Below, one piece after another: positions 1 through 8,169 of a stretch of DNA of 17,296 nt; positions within the stretch are counted from its first letter, which is position 1, and the number at the start of each line of letters is the position of its first letter. Made by a program: the position numbers and the translations under genes. This DNA comes from Agrocybe praecox (Eukaryota > Basidiomycota > Agaricomycetes > Agaricales > Agrocybaceae): positions 1-17,296 of the forward strand of contig CAXHKQ010000150.1 of the NCBI GenBank assembly GCA_964017145.1, read 5' to 3'. The notes beneath the pieces are model-generated. The model made no database searches, was not told where the DNA came from, and worked only from the letters and a program-made list of their open reading frames with translations.

Positions 1-106
1 AGACTTTTAGATAACAATTTCTCAAGACATGTTTTGGCTCCAGCGGACCGTCTACCTATCAGAAATCATAAGACTTTAAATAACATTTCCAGTATGTTAT
101 AATGTG
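1..106. other. AT-rich flank, nothing recognised
   Basis: Sequence left of the TTAA element; too short to interpret. Confidence 0.4.
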
Positions 107-682
107 TTAACACGTAACGGACCGATTGACAACACCCGTGGGCAAGGCGATTACTGCTAAACGACGTATTGTATTGAAAAACTGTTTTATTTTTTAGAAT
201 TCAATAAATCGCATTACGAAATTCAAATTGGTCAATCGTCGATACAGTAGAACCCGTGTTTTATATAAAAAGTGAATGTTTAGCGAGAAATAACTCATGA
301 ATGCGAAACAAATTTGAATGTGCCATTAAGACTATTACGACACTTATAACGAGTATAATTAAAATTTTAAACCAATTTAACACTTATTGTGCCTGTTATG
401 ACAAACTTTCGTTTACACAACTTATGCCGTGAACGGTTCAACATGTTTTTGTTTTTAAATGATGTTGCTGATGCGTGGTAATGTTCTGCATCATACGATA
501 TCATTAAACCTTGTTGTTTTAGGCCACAGCTATTGAGAGAATTCAAATTTGTCGTCCATTTTTGCAAGGCGCCTAGCTCCCAAAGTAAATGTCTGAGATT
601 TTTCGAATATTTTTTTTCATCATTTTTCCACATTGCACAAAAAAAAAAAAAAAAAACGGGGAAAACAGGCGTTACGTGTTAA
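107..682. mobile_element. piggyBac-like short element with TTAA target sites
   Basis: TTAA at 107-110 is followed by CACGTAACG (111-119); the exact inverse CGTTACGTG (670-678) is followed by TTAA at 679-682. This gives a 568-bp body with 9-bp perfect terminal inverted repeats and TTAA duplications, the signature of the piggyBac superfamily. Inside, + strand 398-478 reads LCRERFNMFLFLND, which weakly recalls the RF...LHFND region of piggyBac transposases; stops follow, so it cannot be functional. A solo copy of the same end lies at 8663-8675. Confidence 0.6.
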
Positions 683-1022
683 ACTGCGAGTTACAATAAA
701 GGCAATATCTTCCAAACTAATGACGAGTATAAGATTTTGTTTGGCTGGCTGAAAGATGACTACGACCATCAATCAATTTGGCATTCTTCAAAAATGTTGA
801 CCTTTCTTCTATTTCTCCCGATACTTATCAAGGGAATTCAAGCTAAATTAAGTTGTTTGGATTCATTACAGAGCAATTCCATTTAATTCTGCAAATGTTC
901 ATAAGTTTTGTTCGTATATTGAGTTTGCTGAGATATTTAGGGTTTTTAAAAACATCATCTTTTTATCAACCGAACAATTGATATAATTCGCAATTTTCGC
1001 CATTCCTTTCATCCGTTCGCAG
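683..1022 (+). other. AT-rich stretch, possible intron of the upstream gene
   Basis: No coding signal or repeat recognised. It lies between the TTAA element and the acceptor-like CGCAG at 1018-1022, so it may be the 3' part of an intron. Confidence 0.3.
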
Positions 1023-1283
1023 CGCCATCCCACCATCGATGTGGTCCTCTTCTTCTACATTCCCGCCCAGCATCGCTTCTACGGGGCGGCCCGCTTCGCC
1101 AGCTCGCAGCATCGCTACGCCTCCGAACCGATCTCCTCGCGATCCGTCCTCCGACGAGCGGCTGCGCTCCATCTGGTACAAGCCCGTCGATCCGCGACCC
1201 ACCACGACTTTCGATTCGTGCCAGCACGGCCGAGGAGATCACCGATCGCAAAGCGGCTCGCATGCTGCTGGAGCATTTCGCGT
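1023..1283 (+). CDS. Probable last coding exon of an unidentified upstream gene, frame disrupted twice
   Basis: After a pyrimidine-rich acceptor ending TTCGCAG (1021-1022) the sequence becomes GC-rich with coding-like third positions. From 1023 the first frame reads VVLFFYIPAQHRFYGAARF; near 1140 the GC3 signal moves by one base (DERLRSIWYKPVDPRPTTTF); near 1225 it moves again (STAEEITDRKAARMLLEHFA) and ends at TAA 1281-1283. No single frame is convincing along its whole length. Possible explanations are two single-base assembly errors, a decayed exon, or a gene I have misread. I do not recognise the protein. The rest of the gene would lie to the left of the window or in unrecognised upstream sequence. 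Confidence 0.45.
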
Positions 1284-2350
1284 AAGAGACACACACACAC
1301 ATGAAGCTAGCGAGTTCGAACTCGACTCGCTAGATGAGCAATAGGTCGAAGTAGTGAAATGTACTAATTTTTTATTCGTTCGTTAATGTTTTTTGGCCCG
1401 TCTGTCTGTTTGTGCTCGGTCGTCTCTGTGTCTGTGTGTGCGTGTTGCTCGTTGTTCGATTGTGCACCCCCACGCGTTATTTCATGCTTGTTTCGTATTT
1501 GGTTTTTCTGGCGGCTTGTAGTGTTATGCTCGAGCCAAACTTGAACTGGCGCAAGCGCTGATGATCGGCTGAAGAGCATGGACCGAACTGAGAATGGACA
1601 CGTTGCACACACAGACGATGATGTTACGCTTGCCAGGCTTGCGATGCTTGCGAAGAGGACGCGAACTCTGCTCTCAAACACAAACACCTTATTTCCTCAC
1701 ACACGTTTATCTCCGTATACTATCTTACATTAATACTGTTTTTATTGCAATCTACAAATATTTACACCATTTGTTTGTAGAGTTTTTTTTGTGATACTCT
1801 GAAAATAAGGACAAATTACACGAACACACACACACAAACAAGAACACAAATCACTCATACACCGACATATATTTTTTTAACTGAAGCTGAAAGAACTCTG
1901 AACTCTGGATTACGCCCAATGGGATCTGTGCCGGCCGTATTTTAAACACCCAAAAGTATAAACCGAAAAAATAACTCATACTCACGATGAAAGAAAAACA
2001 CCAATATACACACACACTCACCCGAGCATATTATCGGCTAGCGATATGCGTATATTTATGACTGAATCCTCTACCGCGAAGCGAGCGAACGAAAATCTCT
2101 ATACACGATGCTTCAACAATTTCCACAACCCCCCCCCACATCCCCGGATGCCGCCGGATGCAGCGACCCACGAAATTGTATTCACCAAATCTATATTATA
2201 AACAAATGTAGTAAAATTGCATATAATTAACCCAACACAGAGTTACACCACCCACATTACCAAACATATACACAATACACACTCACTCTCACATGCGCGT
2301 CGTTGAATCGATAAAAAGCGAATATCTTAAATAAATTGTACGACTGTTGG
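1284..2350 (+). other. Probable 3' UTR of the upstream gene
   Basis: About 1 kb rich in CA/GT runs (1291-1302, 1420-1445, 1820-1840, 2005-2020) and poly-C (2130-2138), similar in style to the PPP4R2 UTRs. AATAAA occurs at 2330-2335 and again at 2351-2356. Some GC-rich pieces (for example 1540-1680) are unexplained. Assignment depends on the uncertain exon before it. Confidence 0.4.
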
Positions 2351-2356
2351 AATAAA
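2330..2356 (+). terminator. Candidate poly(A) signals of the upstream gene
   Basis: Two AATAAA hexamers, at 2330-2335 and 2351-2356, end the CA-rich region; ordinary AT-rich DNA follows. Position is the only support. Confidence 0.35.
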
Positions 2357-2832
2357 AATGGCAAGACTTCGTTTCAGAAATTCGTTATGGAATGTATCCG
2401 AATAGTCACATGTATGACTATGCTAAGAAAACTTATCAAATTTACCCACCTGGGTGTTGTTGTAATTTTACAATCAAAACACAGAGCGGTGAGGGGTTCA
2501 TCACTCAGAACTGCGAAGATTATATTCGGAGATATATCATCAATTTTGATGTTTGAGATGATTCAATAATTTAAAAAGGAGTCTGTAGGATAAAATATAG
2601 AAAAAAAAACTTTCTTTCATTTATCTGTAATACGATGGAAAATGTCATCACCGAAACCAAAACCTAGCGAAAAACTTAATTGACGAATATATGTTCATCG
2701 AAATGTTAATAATTACATAATTCCTAAACGTATCCAATATTTGAAATCCTTTGAAAAAAAGTATATTTTGAGAAATGCGAGATATATCTATTTGTGTTGT
2801 TGTTATACACTTCATATGTAGAGTGAGGTGGG
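2357..2832. other. AT-rich intergenic DNA, nothing recognised
   Basis: Open frames here (77 codons at 2336, 68 codons on the other strand at 2648) have no recognisable motif or codon bias. Confidence 0.6.
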
Positions 2833-3808
2833 GGGCAAGTTTTGCCTCACCCATTTTTATCCCTTTAAAATGAAGATATTCGACTGAATTTTGAATATTG
2901 TGTACATTTCATAGGAGGCTTCCAACCAATATAGATTCCGTTACGGAAGGACCTTAAATACAAAATATATATATCACTATATTTGTTTTTTGTTTTTTAA
3001 TACTACAAATCATCTCTAATTGTTGCGCTAAGAATCACAAACGACGATTGATATAGAACAAATTCGAATGATAGGCATCTGATCGAAATGTACCTGTAAG
3101 GAGAAACCAGATTAGAGGAAATTATGATATTTCTTGGTTTCCAACGGTTTTTTTTTCGTTTGAATTAGCATTGAAGAAACCTATATACAGTAAAACCTCC
3201 CTAAGCCGGAATTCTCGCTAAGCCGAAAAATTTGTTCGGTCCCGAGAACCTTGAACACGATTTGTATGAAAATCGACCTCTGTAAGCCGGAAACTCTCTG
3301 ACCCGGAAACGGAAACCACTTTACACATTTTCTGTGTTCACTGAACCTCTCTGTAAGACGGAAAATGTTGTTTTTTCCATATAAAAATCCTTACTCGAAG
3401 TCATTAGAAACAGTTCAAATTTAACTACAGTTTGAACTATCATTTTTCTGCATTTTCGACGTACACGAAACGCTATAAATCATAACAAATTGTGCGAAAT
3501 TCTTTAATCGAAGTATCCGACGAAGAGATTTGTCATCGAATTTCCTTGAAGCGACAAAATAGTAGAATTGAATGACTCCAAAATATATTTCTTGTGGAAT
3601 TATTGTTTTGAATGGTCTTCTAGTACACGTTATACTCACGTTTAATTTTTTCCGATATTTCAGATTTCTTTAGGTCTCGAAAAATTAACCTCCCTAGGCC
3701 GGAAAATTGTTTCGGTCCCTTGCGATTTCGGCTTAAGGAGGTTTTACTGTATTTGTTATTTGAATTTTATAGTTTTTGAACACAATCGACTGGAGGCAAA
3801 ACTTACCC
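2833..3808. repeat. 16-bp inverted motif pair enclosing the pogo-like MITE
   Basis: GGGCAAGTTTTGCCTC (2833-2848) and GAGGCAAAACTTACCC (3793-3808) are inverse with one mismatch. They may be the ends of an older element into which the MITE inserted. No clear target duplication is seen. The interval 2850-3185 holds nothing else I recognise. Confidence 0.3.
3186..3751. mobile_element. pogo/Tigger-like MITE
   Basis: TA (3186-3187), CAGTAAAACCTCC at 3188-3200, and GGAGGTTTTACTG at 3737-3749 followed by TA. The terminal inverted repeat runs about 22 bp with two mismatches (CTAAGCCGGA against TTAAGCCGAA). TA duplication plus CAGT ends fit the pogo branch of Tc1/mariner. Sub-repeats of the end (CCTCTGTAAGCCGGAA, CTCTCTGACCCGGAA, CCTCCCTAGGCCGGAA) recur inside at about 3278, 3295 and 3690, as in layered MITEs. 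At 562 bp with no recognisable transposase it is non-autonomous. Confidence 0.8.
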
Positions 3809-4227
3809 ATATTTTTTTCAATCTTCAAAAAAACATGCTCTCGGTTTTGCGAGTATAATTTTAATAAGCATAGACCCGATACAAAAGGCAATAATAATGT
3901 TAAGCAAAAAATATATAGCCAGATAAATGGACTATCGATTGCATTTTACCATTTCGAAATTCATTCAAAATTACAGATGTGGGAGTTCGTTAAACTTGCA
4001 TGAATACATAAACCAATTGAATGGTTGAAAGTTGAAACTAAAATATTAAAAAAAAACTGGCAATATCCCGAGCGGCATTTCTTAGCGCCTTGATATCACG
4101 GCGATACAGACGAGGCACTGAGCGAGATTGGTGATATCGCCACAATATCGCCACAGCATTGAAACAGCTCCGAATAGACAGAAATTAGCTAGATCGCTGG
4201 GATATTGGTTAAAAAAACTACGCGATA
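3752..4227. other. AT-rich intergenic DNA with TATCGCCACAAT motif near its end
   Basis: Only repeated motif: TATCGCCACAATATCGCCAC near 4134-4153, with a related TATCGCCACAATACGC at about 5382. This may mark the edges of a larger element around the repeat units between them. Confidence 0.25.
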
Positions 4228-4269
4228 GCTCTGAGGATACTCAAAACTATCGCCCTGATTCCTCAGAGC
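4228..4269. repeat. 10-bp perfect inverted repeat
   Basis: GCTCTGAGGA (4228-4237) and TCCTCAGAGC (4260-4269) with a 22-bp spacer. A second nested pair, CGATAG/CTATCG (4223-4228, 4247-4252), overlaps. Confidence 0.6.
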
Positions 4270-4279
4270 CATATTTGTA

Positions 4280-4373
4280 GTTTCTCTCATTCGCTCTTTT
4301 CCCGCTCTTTTTTCTCTTTTTCTCCGCTCGCCCCGCCCCTTTGTATTTCACCCCCCGCCTCCCCCGCTCCCTG
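4280..4373 (+). repeat. Near-homopyrimidine tract
   Basis: About 94 bases, nearly all C and T with roughly a dozen isolated purines. The other strand is GA-rich. It lies directly before the gene-like repeat units. Confidence 0.7.
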
Positions 4374-4539
4374 TTAGTTCGTGCTCATCACTGCTCATAC
4401 GATCTTATGCTTCGTTTATTCAATAAGGCTTTTATTATGGTAACAACACACTATATTATACACAAAGACAAACACGAAGCATGCGTGCCCTCCTCGTCAA
4501 TGCACAGCTCCGCACTGTGAGGCTCTAGGAGGCATTTTT

Positions 4540-4855
4540 CACCGCGCAACTGCAACGATGGTGCGCGTACAATCCGATCAAAAATATCTAAATCGAATTA
4601 TAAAAATAATGTAGTCGTACACACAAAGGCGCTTCGCACACACCGAGTAAAATGTTGTTGAAGAGATCGCTCACGTCCCTTGACGTATCCACCGCCTTGT
4701 CGGCAATCTGCGCAATCGGTAATCTGGCCGGGCGCAACGATATGTATGTCCCTTTCTAATCTGGGCGGCTCTGGTGTTGATCGTCGGTCAATTATGTTGC
4801 GGGCGCGATCGTCTGATGAAGGCTGCTTGTTTGCGGGCGCCAGTCTTGGCAGTTT
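4540..4855 (-). repeat. Gene-like repeat unit, copy 1
   Basis: The 316-bp unit begins CACCGCGCAACTGCAACG and ends at GTCTTGGCAGTTT; the next copy starts at the following base with the same words. On the - strand the sequence reads QIADTAVATP...DQLFAAAGERSLQQ-like peptides, but frame relations differ between copies, so coding is unproven. Compared with copy 2 it lacks about 24 bp near 4676. Confidence 0.8.
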
Positions 4856-5203
4856 CACCGCGCAACTGCAACGATGGTGCGCGTACAATCTGATCAAAAA
4901 TATCAAAATCGCATTATAAAAATAATGTACACACAATAATGTACACACACAGGCTCCTCGCACACACCGAGTAAAATGTTGTTGAAGAGATCGCTCACCG
5001 GCCGCAGCAAATAATTGGTCGTCGTCCCTTGGCGTAGCCACCGCCGTGTCGGCAATCTGCGCAATCGGTAATCTGGCCGGGCACAACGATATGTATGTCC
5101 CTTACTAAACTGGGGCGGCTCTCGTGTTGATCGTCGGTCAATGTTGCGGGCGCGGTCGTCGGATGAAGGCTGCTTGTTTGCGGGCGCCAGTCTTGGCAGT
5201 TTT
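4856..5203 (-). repeat. Gene-like repeat unit, copy 2
   Basis: The 348-bp unit is a direct tandem repeat of copy 1 at very high identity. On the - strand it is preceded by a CA-rich leader-like stretch (5204-5360). Both - strand reading frames are open for about 100 codons, probably because the GC-rich repeat lacks stops. Confidence 0.8.
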
Positions 5204-5455
5204 AATGCGCGTTCCACTGATGAGCGTGTGAATGTGAGTGCGTGTGATGTGTGATATGACGCTTGCGTTTGTATGTGTGTGCATGTTGCATCGTGCGTTT
5301 CGGCGCGCTTTCAGTTGTCAAACTCTCTTTCACTCAAGAGTGAGAGAGCTGTCGGCGATTTCGGTTGTGACGTTTGTGACTATCGCCACAATACGCTAAA
5401 ATCACTCTTCTGAGAATACACATCGATATCGACTAATGGATATCATTTAGCTACG

Positions 5456-5810
5456 CTCTGCCTTCACAAGGAGATAGTTGAAATATTTGTAGCTAGAAAA
5501 TGCTTGTCGGGTTATGTCTATTGATCTCAATTCACGAGATATTCGGGAGAGAACTTGAAAAAATGTGTTTTTCCATGCAAAAAATATACCAAAAAAATCA
5601 CAAAAAATATTATAAAATATACAAACATTCAATATACTCGAATAAATTTTATATCTTCATAAAGTTGACTCAAATATGCATCAATAAAGCTGGTGCAAAC
5701 AAAAATCTATTGACACATTTTTTAGTAATAGGCATATTCAAACCTGACCTAGTTCCCGGACCGCATTGCAAACGAAAAATATCACAACTATCCCCTTGCG
5801 AAGGCAGAAC
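5456..5810. mobile_element. Inverted-repeat element (MITE-like), copy A
   Basis: The left end CTCTGCCTTCACAAGG, GATAGTTG and ATATTT (5456-5490) recurs inverted at the right end (5776-5810: TATCCCCTTGCGAAGGCAGA). The ~35-bp terminal repeats are roughly three-quarters identical. The body is AT-rich. A long open frame crosses it, but that frame is not preserved in copy B. Confidence 0.55.
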
Positions 5811-6047
5811 CTTTTTCAACGCAAACCCTGAATCGAAAACGCTACGCTCAATCTCATTGGCTTATGGAGGCACGCTATTCGTTTTCACCCACGAAAATCA
5901 CATGAAAACCGCCGACGACGTACATGCGTGCAATATGACGACGCGTTTCAGTCGAACTTATCTCCCTGTACTGAGATCAACTAACGCTGAGCTTCAGCGG
6001 ATAGGCTCGATTATGAAAATGTGCGCTCGCATCTCGAAAAGCAACAA

Positions 6048-6155
6048 CGATCGAGTGTAGGGAACTTAAGAGTGAAAGAACGGACAAAGCGCCACATTAG
6101 TGATTCGCTGTTTCACTATACGCTGTTTCCGCATTCCCTACACTATTTCGATCGA
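6048..6155. repeat. 11-bp perfect inverted repeat with flanking CGATCGA
   Basis: AGTGTAGGGAA (6054-6064) and TTCCCTACACT (6134-6144) are exact inverses; CGATCGA lies at 6048-6054 and at 6149-6155. It may be a very small MITE or a hairpin. Confidence 0.55.
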
Positions 6156-6389
6156 TGAATGTATTTTTGTTAATATGTGCGTGAGATTCGTGTGTGCATA
6201 TGTGAAATGTTATATATTCGTTTGAATGTATTGTCCATATATGAATGCTCATGTGATAATGAAATTTTGTCTGTTCTGTATGTAGAAGAGGTCTCTAATC
6301 TCGAAGAGCGACAGACCAAATGTAAAGCAAATGAGCGCGTGTGAGGTACAGTTCGTTGTGCGCGTTTATCTTGTGTTCGATCTTCAAGC

Positions 6390-6800
6390 TCTTCATCAGT
6401 GGAACACGAATTATATCCGCCAAGACTGGCGCCCCGCAAACAAGCAGCCCTCATCAAATGATCGCGCTCGCAACATTTGACCGCCCATTAACACCAGAAT
6501 CGCCAGACATGTGCAGATTGCAGACGGCGGTGGCTACGCGAATATGGACGAACGCCAATTATTTTCTGCAGCCCGTGAGCGATATATTCAACGAGGTATG
6601 TGCGAAGCAGTGACCGCGTGTTTACGTGTATATTATTTTTTATTCCGATTTTGATATTTTCCATCAATCAGATTGAACGCGCACCATAGTTGCAGTTGCG
6701 GAGTGAGAATGCCGCTGGCTCCGCCGGTGCTGCGGAGCGCCTCGAGAAGATGAGCTGTGCATTGACAAGACAGGCGCGCAGCGCGCATGCTGAGCACAGT
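6390..6800 (+). repeat. Gene-like repeat unit, inverted copy 3
   Basis: This is the reverse complement of the units at 4480-5230, clearly more diverged: TCATCAGTGGAAC, CCAAGACTGGCGC, CAAACAAGCAGCC, CAGCCCGTGAGCGAT and TTGCAGTTGCG all recur in order. A donor-like GAG|GTATGT at about 6597 and an acceptor-like ATCAATCAG near 6671 sit on either side of an AT-rich piece that is also AT-rich in copies 1 and 2. The unit may therefore derive from a small intron-containing gene. The product is not recognised. Confidence 0.65.
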
Positions 6801-6955
6801 GCACCGGCAGCAGTTGCGGCAAGGTCGAGGTGAAGCGCTACAAGCGCAAGTAGAAGAAGTCGTCGGAAAAAAAATGCGTTGATGCGAAGGCGGCGTCGGT
6901 GTCCGCAGCGACGGACGGTGCTGCTGCTAGTAGTGGAGGTTCAACAATGTGGAAG
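6690..6955 (+). pseudogene. Decayed coding-like stretch downstream of inverted unit
   Basis: GC-rich sequence with coding-like third positions reads ENAAGSAGAAERLEKM in one frame. Near 6800 the signal passes to another frame (CGKVEVKRYKRK, then an in-frame TAG at about 6851, then KKSSEKKCVDAKAA and SVSAATDGAAASSGG). A frameshift plus a stop suggests a broken copy of a Lys- and Ala-rich protein I do not recognise. A later piece at 7155-7290 (DEVKCQQCGEMRSRRKRM) has a C-x2-C pair and may belong to the same remnant. Confidence 0.35.
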
Positions 6956-7569
6956 GTAGATCTGTGTACATGTACGACCATGATGCGTACTGGTTATATA
7001 AGTTTATATATATATATCGATCAATTGAATCTGAATCTGGAATAAATAAATCGCGAAGCATAAACAAGCTCTCACAGGCAAAACTGCTGGGCCGAGCTGG
7101 GCTTGAGAAATTTAATCAACGGCAGTATGGACCTCGTTTCAACCCAACAACAACAAGGTAGAACAACAACAATGTAGAGAACCGGAAAAGCGCGGGAAAG
7201 ACGAGGTGAAATGTCAGCAGTGTGGTGAAATGAGATCGCGGAGAAAACGAATGCGGAAAGGGCGTAAAATCTGCGTTTCAGGGGAGTTTTTTCTACCACT
7301 CACGCGGCGTTCAAGCGATTCTGTTTATCTTCGGAGCGGTTTCAATCGCCTGGCGCATGGTTGGAGTTTATCGCCAACTAACGACAAGCGACAAACGTAC
7401 TTCGATGGGAACGATTCTCTCGCACAGCGTTCAGAATTGTTGATCGGGTAGTTAACATTTTCTGATAAACCTAGAGGGTATGAAAAAAAAATCGTCAAAA
7501 ATGATGTAGAAATGAAGACAATTACATTCTCGTCAAAAAGTTGTACTATGCTTATTCATATATGATATT
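6956..7569. other. Intergenic stretch, partly coding-like
   Basis: Mostly AT-rich with CAACAA runs at 7144-7170. 7155-7450 is an open + strand frame with a C-x2-C motif near its start, but no family is recognised. Confidence 0.3.
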
Positions 7570-7905
7570 TGTCAATAGAAACTTATAGCCAGTTGAATTT
7601 GTCATTCGTATGATTAATATGGTTACTTGGTCTGTTTAGATTGCCTATAACATAGGCATTAGACTAAAGACTTCCAACTGCATTAGCTTCATTGATGCGT
7701 ATTTGAGTCAGCTTTATGATGACATTAAATTGAATCAAGTATATCGCATATTCATATTTTTTAAATATATTTTTTAGTGGATTTTTTTGTATCTTTTTTG
7801 CATGATAAAAACATTTTCTTACGTTCTCTCCGAATAACTCGTAAATAGGGATCAATAGACATAAAGTATCTGAGAAAAATGAAATAAAGATTATTCAATT
7901 ATTGT
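7570..7905. mobile_element. Inverted-repeat element, copy B (opposite orientation, diverged)
   Basis: The reverse complement of 7640-7860 matches 5512-5755 along its length: TTATGTCTATTGATC, AGAGAAC, AAAATGT, CATGCAAAAAA, AAGCTGACTCAAAT (AAGTTGACTCAAAT in copy A), ATAGGCA. Small indels show that the common sequence is non-coding DNA. The outer ends are too diverged to place exactly. Confidence 0.5.
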
Positions 7906-8169
7906 CTTTCTTTTGGAGTATGATGCGGTTTAGTATTTTTGGCCCAATCCGAAATATTGCCAATTATTCATAACAACTACACAATAAACTTGAAAAAATC
8001 ATAACAAAAAAACTAATCCATGGACAAAAAAATTATTATGATTTTCGTTTTTAGGAGCACAAAACACATGAGAAATTTCATATTTGAAGCGAGTATCTCA
8101 CCAAAAGTCGAATTTTGTCGGGTAGTGTAATTATTTGTTTCCTAAATACATGCGAAAATTCAGTTTGAG
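7906..8169. other. AT-rich intergenic DNA, nothing recognised
   Basis: No repeat, motif or coding signal seen before the 10-bp array begins. Confidence 0.5.

Noticed and set aside
3421..3639. 72-codon - strand frame inside the pogo-like MITE
   Set aside because: No recognisable CENP-B/HTH or DDE motif; AT-rich and short.
4598..5217. Open frames of 104 and 162 codons on the - strand
   Set aside because: They span the tandem units in two different frames and repeat themselves; neither frame is kept in the inverted copy. Treated as repeat, not gene.
5500..6060. 186-codon open frame on the + strand
   Set aside because: Its first half lies in the inverted-repeat element, whose second copy has frame-breaking indels. 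The second half has no recognised motif or codon bias.
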